Below are positions 9,223 to 20,011 of a stretch of DNA of 22,634 nt, one piece after another. Under the pieces are notes generated by a model. That model did no database searches and was not told where the DNA came from. It saw nothing but the letters and a program-made list of their open reading frames with translations. The DNA lies in assembly GCA_902984215.1 (NCBI GenBank), contig CADWAF010004250.1, positions 1-22,634 of the forward strand. The letters are read 5' to 3'. The position numbers and the translations under genes were made by a program. Within the stretch, counting starts at the first letter, position 1. The number at the start of each line of letters is the position of its first letter. The DNA comes from Willaertia magna. Taxonomy: Eukaryota > Heterolobosea > Eutetramitea > Acrasida > Naegleriidae.

Positions 9223-12200
9223 TTATTCTTCTTCTTCCATTTCTTCATCACTTAAATCTCCCTGTAAAACATCAAACACAACATTGTATTCCTGGTCACA
9301 TCCACAGTAGGAATCACACATAAAATAGAGTTTGTATTCATAATGTCCTGGTTTCTTTGGAGCTAAAAATTGAACTTTAGTTTGGCAAGATTGTTTGATG
9401 GGTAATCTCTTAATTGCCTTAATTTCATTGCTAGCAACATCACCAATAACCACCCACCATTCCTCTTGCTTCTCTTCTGGGAAATAAGGAGCAAAAACTG
9501 GTTCATCTCCTACTTCATCAGCATCAAAACGAATTCCAAGTATTATTGGTTGTTTAGTTTTAATTTCTTCTTTTGATGTTATTATTTCATATTCTAATTC
9601 AATATTTGGATATCTGTTCAAAGCTTTTGCAACGTCAATCATTTGTTCACTGGTAATAAAACCGTTTAAAAGGTTATTTCTATCTTCATCTTCCATGTTA
9701 ATAATATCAAATATTGTTTTAATACCATTATTTTCACATCTTTTACACAATTCGTTAGTAAAATATGGTAATTGTAATAAGAATGAATCTTTGTCCCAAA
9801 CTGCTTGAGTAATCATTTGAGACAACTCCATCGCAGCAAGTGCTGGTGATAAATAACTTTCATTACCTATAACATCAATCATTGCTCTTAACAGTTTGGT
9901 AGATTCTGTTAAAACCATTGTTTTATCTTTTTCCATGGCAGGTGTTAACTTATTTCTAGAAAAATGTGATTGTAAAATTAAATTAACTTTTGTAGGAATT
10001 TTGTTGTATTGTGGTTTATCAATTTTAAGAGGTGCGTGGGCTGCCAACTTTCTTAATATATGGTTTTCTTTTTGTCTTATAGGTAACTTTTCAAATTCAG
10101 TAGAATAACTTAAAATATCTATTAAACCTCTCATCTTTGTCTTATTATTTATAGAAGTACTATATATTTCTATTGTAGAATGTTTAATATAATAATAAGA
10201 AGAAATGATACCTAAATTCATTGGTGTTACATCTTCCTCTTCCACCAATATACATTGACACTTTTGTAACTCTTCTAAAACAGATTCAACTAATTCAGAT
10301 AAATAATCTGATAAATGCAATTTACTTGACCCAGTGAGGTTGTAATAATTTGGATTCTTTTTGATACGTCTATATAAGAAAGTCCATGTTAAATATCTAA
10401 CAGTTTCATGTTTGTTAGTAATTGTTTTAGCAACAATTTCAGAATTAATTGGATCATAAAGAAAATGATCTAAATGGGATTCAACTGGGAATGGATCATA
10501 TAAAAATTTATGGTAGTAATCCTTTCGTGAGATAGGACAAAGTATGTGGCAATACGCATCTCTGTCTACCCTTAATCTTCCTGCTCTACTCATCATTTGA
10601 ACCATATCTGTGATTGAATAATCTACATATCTATGTTCCTTTCCATCATATGATTCCGTACCATAAATTATCACCATTTTGGCTCTCAATTCCATTCCCC
10701 AACACATAGAATACGTGGCTATTAGAATTTTGAGTGCCCCAGCATTATACAACTTTTCTATTTGTTCCTTATCACTCACATCTAGTGACTCGTGATACAA
10801 GCCAATACCATATGAAATAGCTTCTTGTAAAGGTTTGCTTGCCAGTTTATCAAGTGATTCATTTATCATTTGTTGATCTCCAACAAAAAGGGATGTTCCA
10901 TCAATGTCGTTGTGCAATTGCGTAATGAATTCAGTTGCCACAAATGTGGCTTGTCTGGCAGAAGAAACAAATATTATTGTAGGGTTATTTTCTGCTCTGC
11001 GTTTAATTATTCTGTAAGCTGGCTTACTCATGGCTAATTGTCTTGCATTATAATTGTCCTGAGTAAAACCTTGAATGTTAATTTCCAATGGGACTGGTCT
11101 AAATCTTGGGTGGAAATTATAAACATTACCTTTCTTTGCACCAATCCAATCTCCTAGATCATTAGCATCAGCAACAGAAGTACTGAATGCCAACATACGA
11201 GCACTAGACTCATTTAAGTTGCACATATATCTAATACGAGAAATAACTATCTCTAAATTAGGACCTACTTGTCCCCCTACCATGTGTATTTCATCAAAAA
11301 TAAATAATTTAACGTTTGATAATGATTTTCTTGTCTTCCATTTTCTAGAAAACATATCAAATATTTCTGGTGTAGATATTATAATATCTCCACTGTCAAT
11401 TAAGTTAATATCCTTTGTCAAATTTCCAGTCAACCCAACTACCGATTTACCGAGTTCATTAAATAATTCTTTCCACTTTTTAATTTGTTTTTCAGCTACG
11501 GATGGTATTGGAGCAATATATGCACATTTTCCATTTGGATTATCGTTAAACATTTTTAGTATGGCAAGTACAGCACAAAAAGCCTTTCCACTTCCACCTG
11601 GAGCAGCGACTAAAACATTTTCTTCGCTATGGTAGATAGATCTAAAAACTTGTGTTTGAATTGGGTTAAACCTTTGAATATATTTTGATAGTAAATTTTC
11701 ATAGGTTTCATTTCTTAGGGCAGATAACTCTAATGGTGGTAAATCTAGCAACTCAGTTGGTTGGGGAGATTTTTGAGGTAATATTAAATGTCTAAAAGAT
11801 ACTGGAAGAGTTTGCTCGGAGTGTAACCATCTATCAGAAACTACATGAATGAAATATTGAGGTGGTAATGGTTCTTGGATTGGAACAGTGAATGAAATAA
11901 AATGTTCATCTTCTGCATATTTTCTTTTCAAAATAAAAGGTTCATGATGTAATATTACCTCACCATCTACATCTTCAACAAATACCCAAAAGGTTTGAGC
12001 AGCACCATGGATGTCAGGGTTATATTGAAAATCTGGTGACAATGTTAATTCTATTCTAATTGTTGATGGTGTTAAAGGTTGTACGCTAGCTGTTAAATCC
12101 AAACGAGGGAATTGATGGATATGTTTATACAAATCTTTTCCTTTTTGAGGATAGTGAACTAATCTACCTAATTCTGCTGGTGTATAATCATATAATCTTT

Positions 12201-15200
12201 CCCATAGAGTGTTTTTACCTTCTAACTGTTTCAAAATTGTCTTTTCAATCTTTGGGAATTGTCTTAGTGGTGTTTGGGTATACCACATTCTATGCTCAAT
12301 CATTTTTGCCAAATTCAATAGTTTATGAGTAAGTTGAGCCCATCCTCTATTCATAACAATTTCAAATAGTGCCCTTGCAATACGAGCCGCACTTTGTGTA
12401 ATATAAGTCATGTCTGCTACCAGTGCAAAACCAGAAAGTTGTAGTCTAGAAATATAAGCTTGTAAAAGTACATTAACCTTGGCGGAAGGTTCATCAGCTG
12501 ATTCCTTAATTGGTACAGGAACACTGTTAATTAACTTTGTCAACTCCAATTTTTCTTCTTGTCTCACAGTCATTTGACTGAATTCATCAGACAATGAAAA
12601 CAATCTAAATAATTCAATGTCATTAAGAGAAGGTTTTAGATGTTCATGGAATGTAGCAATAGATTTATGCGTAATATAATAATGACTTGCTACTCTACCT
12701 AGATCTGTTGGTTGGAACTCACCAGATCTTTTATCATATCTTATTAAACCATTCTTTTCAAGTATAGATGCTGCTGTATGTATCAAATCTTTTCTCCATT
12801 GCTCAAGATCTCTATCATTTTCAGCATCCTCTCTTCTTATTCCGTATAATAGAGGATTTCTTATCATTCTAACATATAAATATGTATAACCAAGCCAACT
12901 AACTGCCTCATCTATATTTTGTATAGTACCTAGCACTATTTCTGCATTCAAATTATCTGGTAAAAATTTTATAAATTGACTTTCTATTGGGAGTTGTTGA
13001 TTTAAAAGTGTTAAATAATATTGTAAATGTGACTGAGTTGTAACTATTATACCTTCACCACTTTTATCTCTTGGATATCTTCCTGCACGACCAATCATTT
13101 GCATAATATCTAAGGCGCTCAGTTCAGTCCAATCACCCTTTTCAGGGCTATATACTTGAGTACCTTTGATTATAACTCTATGAGCAGGTAAATTGACACC
13201 CCAAGCCAATGTAGCAGTACTAACTAAAACTTGTACACGTTCATCATCAAATAGATCTTCGATTAATGTACGATCATTTCTGGTCATTCCAGCGTGGTGA
13301 ATACCGAAACCATATGGAAGTAAATCTTTAAGTTCAGGACTTGTGGCATCTTGGACTGCCTCTCTAAGAATTTCTGAAGTAGCAGTACCTTCTTTAACAA
13401 ACTTTCCAATAGTATCATTTTCTATTGCCATATCTCTTAGTGCTTTTGCTGTCTTATATGTATCCTTTCTTGAGTGTACAAATACAATTATTTGATGTCT
13501 TCCTGCAATTTCTACAACCTTATTGTATACTATATCATTCATCAATTTATATCTTTTAAAAGGTTTCTTTTCAGTAACTCCAATATATTGTTGATCCAAA
13601 GGACAAGGTCTAAAACTATTATCAAAGAAGAATAATCTTTCTGGCTTAACTCTTAAGAAAGAAGCAACATCTTTATAATTTGGAAGGGTTGCACTAAGAC
13701 CAATCAATCTAATTGCTTGTTGTGTAGATTCTTGTTGTCTTATTGTACGAGCAACTATTGCTTCCAAAACAGGACCTCTTTCATCATGTAAAAGATGAAT
13801 CTCATCAATAATAATTAATTTTACCAAATCAACATAGGTTTTGTCACCTGATTTTCTTGTTACAATATCCCACTTTTCAGGGGTGGTAACTATTACTTGT
13901 GTCTCATCAATTTGTTGCTTTGTCATATTTCTATCTCCAGTCAACTCTTGCGCAACAATACCAAAAGGACTTAAACGCTCAGTCAAATTACCAACAACTT
14001 CTTGTACTAAAGCCTTCATTGGTGCAACATAAACCATTTTAAAATCTTTGTCAATAAGTTTTTCATTATTTTCATCCATATGAAGTCCTATCTCATGTAA
14101 CATACATAAAACTGCAACATTTGTTTTTCCTGAACCTGTTGGGGCGCATATTAATAAATTATCATTAGTATTAAAAGCAGAATCATATATTCTACTTTGA
14201 ACAGCATTTAGTGTTGTAACTTTAGGAAAGGCTTGATGACACCAAGGTGGTATCGATTTAATATCAATTAATTTGTCAACTTTTTCACTTCTTTTAGCAG
14301 GGGTAGCGTATGGTATAGTAACTTGTTCATATCCCTTAAAAGCAGTAGTTATAGCATTGTCAGGCAGAGTAAATTGATTACTACTCATTAAATGACTCCC
14401 TTCTTCAAATGCTAAGCTATCTAAATCAATTAAACGAACCTTTCCTTTATGACCATCTTCAATATTAAGAGCTTTTCCTATCGTTGTTCTTGTCTCAGAT
14501 TTTTGTTTTTCAACCTTTCCTTTTAATTCCTCTAATATTGGTAGTAAATCGGAATCATTTTCCATTTCACTTTCTATTTTAGATTTTTCTTCTTCATTCT
14601 CTGCTTTATGTAATTTAATGCAATAAATTATCTTTAATCTATTTTTCATTAATTTTTGAACTAAATCAATTTTATCATAATCTAATAATTGAACTAATTG
14701 ATTTTCACTTTCATGTTCATCATTAGAACATAAAATATCAAATACTTCATTTGATATTTGTTTTGATTCATTTGCGTCTTTATAATATTTTGATACTTCT
14801 CTTTGTAACCAAAAAGCATCAATATCATGTACGTTGACATACATAGGATCTTCAATTTCCATTTCATCTTCCTTTTCAAATGCAGATTCAACAACAGTAG
14901 CTTTTTCATCATCTTCTTCTTCCTCTTCTTCATCTGATGAAACAACATATCCTACAGTTCTATCCGTTATTCCTGGTACATCCTCTTCCTCTTCTTCATC
15001 TGAAACTAAAGCAATTTCTTCAGTGTCAACATTTCCTTGCTGTTCATCTGCTGGAAAGAAATCGTTAATCTTTTTACATTGTTCGTAAATTCTTGAGTAT
15101 TCATCACCTGGTAAAGTTGGCAAAATATTTAACACTTCTTTGTGTTTAACGTTGTCATTTAAGGTTTCATCTTGTAAAATTGTTAAAATTTCATCCATCG

Positions 15201-15600
15201 CTCCTTTTAATGTGTCATTATCTACATCGCCTAGATATGGTTGTATTTTATTCAAAAGATTTTCATAAATTACTTGAGTTTCTTCTGTTTTTGGTTTATA
15301 ATGTGTTTGGTCAATATCTACATCTAATATTGAAGAAGTTGCTCTTTTCTTCTTCTTTTTATAAACTTTATTCTTTTTTCGTTTTGAAGTTGATGATGTT
15401 GGAGGTTTTGTGTATTCAACACGATCTCCCATCTTATATAATTCTTTTCCTACAAGAGTTTCCGGTTCTCCCGAAGGTTCATTTATTTCTTTTTTCTTCT
15501 TTCTTTTAGCTGTTAAAACAACATTAGAATTGGACCTATATTCGTATTCCCTAAATTTTAATATTTCATCTTCTCCATCATCTTGTCTTCTACCACTCAT
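9223..15600 (-). CDS. BRR2: U5 snRNP RNA helicase Brr2 (SNRNP200), tandem Ski2-like helicase
   Basis: DEIH-box ATPase that unwinds U4/U6 during spliceosome activation and acts again in disassembly. A single uninterrupted frame of 2125 aa, close to the human (2136) and yeast (2163) proteins. The N-terminus (about 1-440) has basic and very acidic stretches typical of the family's auxiliary region. Cassette 1 has APTGSGKT (about 483-490), DEIH (about 599), SATLPN, 'GIHHAGM', 'STATLAWGVNLPAH' and QMIGRAGR, followed by a Sec63 unit. Cassette 2 has a degenerate Walker A 'PGGSGKAF' (about 1331), retained DEIH (about 1438), STSVAD in place of SATxxN and QMMSRAGR, then a second Sec63 unit and an acidic tail. 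The intact first and decayed second cassette is the known Brr2 pattern and favours Brr2 over ASCC3. The absence of introns is notable beside the intron-containing neighbours. Confidence 0.96.
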   Translation of the reverse strand: MSGRRQDDGEDEILKFREYEYRSNSNVVLTAKRKKKKEINEPSGEPETLVGKELYKMGDRVEYTKPPTSSTSKRKKNKVYKKKKKRATSSILDVDIDQTHYKPKTEETQVIYENLLNKIQPYLGDVDNDTLKGAMDEILTILQDETLNDNVKHKEVLNILPTLPGDEYSRIYEQCKKINDFFPADEQQGNVDTEEIALVSDEEEEEDVPGITDRTVGYVVSSDEEEEEEDDEKATVVESAFEKEDEMEIEDPMYVNVHDIDAFWLQREVSKYYKDANESKQISNEVFDILCSNDEHESENQLVQLLDYDKIDLVQKLMKNRLKIIYCIKLHKAENEEEKSKIESEMENDSDLLPILEELKGKVEKQKSETRTTIGKALNIEDGHKGKVRLIDLDSLAFEEGSHLMSSNQFTLPDNAITTAFKGYEQVTIPYATPAKRSEKVDKLIDIKSIPPWCHQAFPKVTTLNAVQSRIYDSAFNTNDNLLICAPTGSGKTNVAVLCMLHEIGLHMDENNEKLIDKDFKMVYVAPMKALVQEVVGNLTERLSPFGIVAQELTGDRNMTKQQIDETQVIVTTPEKWDIVTRKSGDKTYVDLVKLIIIDEIHLLHDERGPVLEAIVARTIRQQESTQQAIRLIGLSATLPNYKDVASFLRVKPERLFFFDNSFRPCPLDQQYIGVTEKKPFKRYKLMNDIVYNKVVEIAGRHQIIVFVHSRKDTYKTAKALRDMAIENDTIGKFVKEGTATSEILREAVQDATSPELKDLLPYGFGIHHAGMTRNDRTLIEDLFDDERVQVLVSTATLAWGVNLPAHRVIIKGTQVYSPEKGDWTELSALDIMQMIGRAGRYPRDKSGEGIIVTTQSHLQYYLTLLNQQLPIESQFIKFLPDNLNAEIVLGTIQNIDEAVSWLGYTYLYVRMIRNPLLYGIRREDAENDRDLEQWRKDLIHTAASILEKNGLIRYDKRSGEFQPTDLGRVASHYYITHKSIATFHEHLKPSLNDIELFRLFSLSDEFSQMTVRQEEKLELTKLINSVPVPIKESADEPSAKVNVLLQAYISRLQLSGFALVADMTYITQSAARIARALFEIVMNRGWAQLTHKLLNLAKMIEHRMWYTQTPLRQFPKIEKTILKQLEGKNTLWERLYDYTPAELGRLVHYPQKGKDLYKHIHQFPRLDLTASVQPLTPSTIRIELTLSPDFQYNPDIHGAAQTFWVFVEDVDGEVILHHEPFILKRKYAEDEHFISFTVPIQEPLPPQYFIHVVSDRWLHSEQTLPVSFRHLILPQKSPQPTELLDLPPLELSALRNETYENLLSKYIQRFNPIQTQVFRSIYHSEENVLVAAPGGSGKAFCAVLAILKMFNDNPNGKCAYIAPIPSVAEKQIKKWKELFNELGKSVVGLTGNLTKDINLIDSGDIIISTPEIFDMFSRKWKTRKSLSNVKLFIFDEIHMVGGQVGPNLEIVISRIRYMCNLNESSARMLAFSTSVADANDLGDWIGAKKGNVYNFHPRFRPVPLEINIQGFTQDNYNARQLAMSKPAYRIIKRRAENNPTIIFVSSARQATFVATEFITQLHNDIDGTSLFVGDQQMINESLDKLASKPLQEAISYGIGLYHESLDVSDKEQIEKLYNAGALKILIATYSMCWGMELRAKMVIIYGTESYDGKEHRYVDYSITDMVQMMSRAGRLRVDRDAYCHILCPISRKDYYHKFLYDPFPVESHLDHFLYDPINSEIVAKTITNKHETVRYLTWTFLYRRIKKNPNYYNLTGSSKLHLSDYLSELVESVLEELQKCQCILVEEEDVTPMNLGIISSYYYIKHSTIEIYSTSINNKTKMRGLIDILSYSTEFEKLPIRQKENHILRKLAAHAPLKIDKPQYNKIPTKVNLILQSHFSRNKLTPAMEKDKTMVLTESTKLLRAMIDVIGNESYLSPALAAMELSQMITQAVWDKDSFLLQLPYFTNELCKRCENNGIKTIFDIINMEDEDRNNLLNGFITSEQMIDVAKALNRYPNIELEYEIITSKEEIKTKQPIILGIRFDADEVGDEPVFAPYFPEEKQEEWWVVIGDVASNEIKAIKRLPIKQSCQTKVQFLAPKKPGHYEYKLYFMCDSYCGCDQEYNVVFDVLQGDLSDEEMEEEE

Positions 15601-15696
15601 TTTTTACTATTGTTTTTCTGTTAAGCTTGTGCATTTGCGTTTTGTGAAAAGTTTATTTTTATTTTACACCACATTCAACCAAAGAAAATAACTTAC

Positions 15697-18600
15697 TCAT
15701 TGCTCTGAAAAACCAAGGACCTTTTCTGCAAAATCTGAGGCCGTAAACCTATCGCCAATGATACCTGTTGTGACTTCTCCCTTAAGAAGTTTAGAGAAGC
15801 AATCATTCATTTCTTGTTCTGACATTCCCTCTCCACATGACATTAGTTTTTCTAAAAAATCTTCCTTTTGGATAATTCTTGACACTTGGTCACATCCTAA
15901 GGCAATAAATGCCTTTTCAATATCTTTCTTTGTTATTCCAAATACTGGTCTATGATTAACGTAAACCTTTAAAAATGTATCAAAATCTATATAAATTTCT
16001 GAATCTTTTTTTACAATTACAGTCTTCTTTTTTTCATTAGAGGCATTTTCTATAATATTTCCGTCATAAGGCACTCCCTTAATAACTCTTAGCTCATTAA
16101 TCATATTTTGAATCTCCCATTGAGTTGCATAAAATCCTAGGGCACGAACAAGGTCAGGTATTTGATTGAGTGGAACACTTCCTGTTATTTTTCTTTCACT
16201 TGTTGTAATTTCTCCCTGACTTCTAATTTGTGCATAATAAAAGTATTGTTGAACTTCTTCGAAAAATTCACCATTATAACCTCCCTCTATTAAACTTACA
16301 TATGGGGAAATTCCCTCATCCATTGATTTCGCCTTTTCTAAAATAGTTTTGTCTATTTTCCATTGATTAACAGTGTAATCGCTGCCTCCAGCTGTAAAGA
16401 GATAATTCCCATCAGGAGATACAACACATGATGTTATTTCTCCAGAGTGTGCAATTACTCCATTGTGGTGGTGTGGATTTCCAGTTAATGGTAAGGATAT
16501 CATTCCAACGACCTTTTCATGGGTTGTGTAAACCATAAATTTTGGAGGCAACAGTATTACATTTTCTTTACCGTACGAATAGTTTGGAATTAATATTAAA
16601 CTATTCAAAGGACCCCCATATGAAGGACTTAATACAGTTCTATTGCATCTTGGATCTCTATTTCCGTACGGGGTAGTAAATGACATGAGTTTGTATTGGT
16701 CATTAGCAAATAATAATCCATCAAAATTTTGTTTTTCATTTTCATACGTTTCTATCACACCTTTGTAATCGTACCATAGAAAAGCAGTAGGGATTGAATC
16801 CTGGCTTATTCTGTACATAGATTTTATTTTAACACCTCCGTGTACAGAACTATTTTCTATGTCATACTCAATAAGTCTTTTATCTTCTCCAACTGACATT
16901 AATCGACATATGTCACCATAAGGTTCTATTCCAAATTCCAAACCAGTTATAGGTTTTTTGTGAGATTTAAATCTTCCTATATAAACCCACTCATTGGTAG
17001 CTTCTCTCTTTTTTTGAGGATTGGGCATGAATTTGAAAATACCAACACAACTAATAATATTATTATAGGTGAAAATAGAAGCATACTTACTTATCAGAAT
17101 CAAAAAAGGCCATCACAAGAGAGTCATGTGAAAATTTCAAGGTTTGGATACAAGCCTTAGATGGTCTGAAACTAAACTGGGACAGTTCAGTAAATAATAC
17201 ACCATCAAAAAACTTGACTACCCCATTTGTACAACCAACGGCGAGGTACTCTCCTCTAGGATCGAACGTAAGGAAAGAAACAAATAAATTCTTTAAAATG
17301 GATACCTTGAGAACTTCTTTTTTCTCATAATCCCAAATATGAATATTTCCAGACAATCCAGAAATTGCTAAATACGGTTTTACTGGATGGGCTGCTAATG
17401 TTTGTATAGTATCATTTTGGCCTATGGCAATGATTTTGCCTTTCATACCTTCAATATCGTAGCTTGCAAATGAAGCAGAATTGGCCTTGACTAAAAAAGA
17501 GGATTTAGTTTGGATTACAAAGTCAGGACAATGAAATTCTTCCGTGTTTTTCTTTTCCTCTCTAGTGCTACTTGAGCTTTCTGCATACTTATTCTTTTCA
17601 AACGAAATTGAAATAATGGGTCCAAGATCAAACTCCTCAAACCAAGCCTCCAGTCTCAATTTATGATCTAAAAATTTAACAAACCCGTCACTTCCTCCAC
17701 TCACAATGTAATTTCCAACACAAGTTATAAAATTCACACAAAACCCTGGATGTATTTTTACAACTTTCATTGCTTCTTTCTCTATTTCTCTACCATAATC
17801 ATCAGAGTACACTTTGGCTTCCCATAGTACTATTTCACCTTCTGTGGTTCCTGATACTGCCATTGATGTACCGGTAACAAATGTTGTTTGAACGTAATCT
17901 CCAGAGGATTGTCGTAGTTCACTTGAAATGTCAATTATGTAAGAAATATTTCACTTACCCCTTAGATGCATTTGGAGAGAAATACTCTAAATTGTTATTG
18001 TTATATTCCCAAAATAAAACTTGTTTTGGTCCTGTTGTTAAGATTATATTGGGGTTATTGTGATGACATCTTACAAGAGTTTGATGTTCATTAGACGGTA
18101 TGTTGACAGTAATTATTGGTCCTTCAATATTCTCTGTCCATTCCCACATGGAAAGCGTTTGCTCCTTAGTTTTCGAATCCGGTTTGCTAAGAGAAAATAA
18201 AAGCATATTATCGCAAGAAATGGCTATGGATTGAATACCTATAGGATGAGGATCAAATATTGTTTTCACAGGTATTCCCTTAATACTGTCCCAAATTACA
18301 ATCATGTTATCAGTTCCATAATCAGCAGTAACAATCCATCTCTTATCATTACTAACGTTACAACATGATATTGGATTAATCTTAAGGAAACAAATATGTT
18401 AAACAAATATTTTACAATACTTACATGACCCTGTAGAAGAACTTGTTCTTTTGTTTCATACTTATAAATTACACCAATATGTCCGGCAATATAAAATACT
18501 TCTTTTCGGAACTCGTCACTCAGATTATACATCCCTCCCAGTATATCTTTATTCATCCCAAAAACCCAGGATAAGTTTAAACTATTTTGGTTTGCCTCAT

Positions 18601-18964
18601 CTTCGCTGAAAAAAACAGTTCTACTATCCTTATTTAACTCAGGCGACGAAATTATACTTTCATTTAGATTATTTACATTAATATCTTGGTTTTCTTCAAT
18701 GATAGTGGGTTGTGGTTCATCAATAATGATATTGGAGGAAATAATTTCTTCAAAAATCTCTTCTTTCGGATTAATATCTTGAATTTCTTCCATCTTTTCC
18801 ATTTCCTTATCTTCTTCCAAGTTTTCTCTTTCTTCAATAACTTCATTTAAACTTGCAACTTCTTCTGTAGGATCATAATGTTCCTCAACAATTTCTTGAC
18901 GAAGATTTTCTTCATCCCCTTCTTCATTTTCAATATTATTCATTTCCTGATTGGGTTCACTCAT
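15697..18964 (-). CDS. CFAP251: Cilia/flagella-associated protein 251 (WDR66), radial-spoke base protein
   Basis: WD-repeat subunit of the calmodulin- and spoke-associated complex at the base of radial spokes, acting with CFAP61 and CFAP91 in motile axonemes. Four exons on the minus strand (18964-18425, 18380-17959, 17921-17091, 17050-15697) give 1048 aa (human about 1149). Introns of 44, 37 and 40 nt all have GTAAGT donors, and all three joins keep frame and homology. The N-terminus (about 1-110) is Glu-rich, as in other members. WD repeats follow from 'LSWVFGMN' and 'LLQGHINPISCCNVS' on, with 'WIVTADYGTDNMIVIWDS' and 'FTAGGSDYTVNQWKI'. The C-terminal third contains 'YFYYAQIRSQG', 'FLKVYVNHRPVFG' and an EF-hand-like end, also family traits. 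The stop TGA is followed at once by GTAAGT. An E2F-like site lies 16 bp upstream of the start. Confidence 0.94.
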
Positions 18965-18979
18965 TTTTTACTGAATTAA

Positions 18980-18988
18980 GGCGCCAAA
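18980..18988 (-). promoter_or_regulatory. E2F-like site upstream of CFAP251
   Basis: On the minus strand this reads TTTGGCGCC, matching TTTSSCGC. It lies inside the 44-bp gap between the ADP-ribosylhydrolase stop (19009) and the CFAP251 start (18964). GGCGCC is very unusual for local base composition, and the only other copy I noticed is at the RNASEH2B start. Confidence 0.4.
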
Positions 18989-19008
18989 TATTTTGTAATG
19001 TGAGTTTT

Positions 19009-19878
19009 TTATTGTTTACTTAATTCAGCATTCATTTCATATAATTTTTCGGCTACTTTACGAATTCTATCAGCATATTCAATATCTTTCCAGTTATTTT
19101 CAAATTTCTTTTTAAAGATTAGTGTTATGATTTTTGTATAATAGATAAACTTACTCTATCAGGTAATCCATATAATGCTCCATACCAAGCACCAGCAATA
19201 GTTCCAGTTGAATCTGAATCACCACCATGTAAGGCAGCTTAATTATTATTCAAGTAAGTATTGTCTCAAAAATAATTACCTACCTCTATGCAATAATTCC
19301 TCCCAATTTCCATTACTTCCTAATAATGCATCATAAGCAATAATTACACTGTCATCTCCTGAGGAACCTGCCCAACCATCATAACTCCATTTCTTGTAAA
19401 ATACTTCTCTTTCTTGAATATCATAGTTTGTTGGAAATATTGGATCTGATACGCCATCTGTAAGTCCCCTTTCTTTTAAATATTGCTCAAACTTTGCTTT
19501 AAATTTTGCCATATCAATTCTAATTTGTTCTGCATCACGTTTTGCGTCATTAATTAAATAATCTAAACACTTATTGTAATCGTTATTCATAAATAAATGA
19601 CCCCATTTCTTTGGTTCAATTGATTCAATAGCATAAGCAGTAAATAAAGCAGAAACTAGAGCTCCCATAAAACCATTGACATGATTATGTGTAATTCTTC
19701 CAGATTCAATTGCAGTACGTATTAATTCGTATCTATTCTTTTCTCCAGAATAATATAAACCTATTGGGCTTGATCTCATAGATTCAAGTCTATGTTGTTT
19801 CCAATGATTTGTTTGACATTTAGCACTACAATAAGTGATGCGTTTACAATTATTTCCGATATCTGTTTGTTGGGTTGG
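19009..19878 (-). pseudogene. ARH1-like ADP-ribosylhydrolase, C-terminal part, joined to a MYND-finger remnant
   Basis: Three exons on the minus strand (19878 or ATG 19779 to 19284; 19237-19155; 19107-19009) with introns of 46 nt (donor GTAGGT) and 47 nt (GTAAGT). From the ATG this is 225 aa, against 357 for human ADPRH. It matches roughly the last 230 residues of the family: 'SMRSSPIGLYY', 'SGRITHNHVNGFMGALVSAL', 'WSYDGWAGSSGDDS', then the metal-binding HGGDSDST in exon 2 and 'IEYADRIRKVAEKLY' in exon 3. The N-terminal part with the family's SDDT metal ligands is missing. In its place the same open frame runs upstream through YCSAKC-Q-x3-W-x2-H (19833-19792), the second half of a MYND zinc finger, back to a TAA at 19881-19879 with no ATG. 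Enzymes of this family remove ADP-ribose from arginine; this copy should be inactive unless an unseen exon supplies the N-terminus. Confidence 0.75.
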
Positions 19879-19980
19879 TTATCTTCATTACATTTATTTT
19901 GATAGAAAAGGATGTCTGGTTATGATGGATTCATTTTTTTAAGAACGATCCTTTATGTTCTTTTGAAATAGAAAAAAGTT

Positions 19981-20008
19981 TACAAAAAATTCTTTACAAA
20001 AAATTCTT
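19981..20008 (+). repeat. Two tandem copies of a 14-bp unit
   Basis: TACAAAAAATTCTT occurs twice in direct succession (19981-19994 and 19995-20008), immediately before the 29/30-bp tandem array. Confidence 0.8.
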
Positions 20009-20011
20009 TTT

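Noticed and set aside
15180..15691. Plus-strand open frames of 109 and 93 codons near the start of Brr2
   Set aside because: Antisense shadows of the Lys/Glu-rich Brr2 N-terminus; no recognisable domain.
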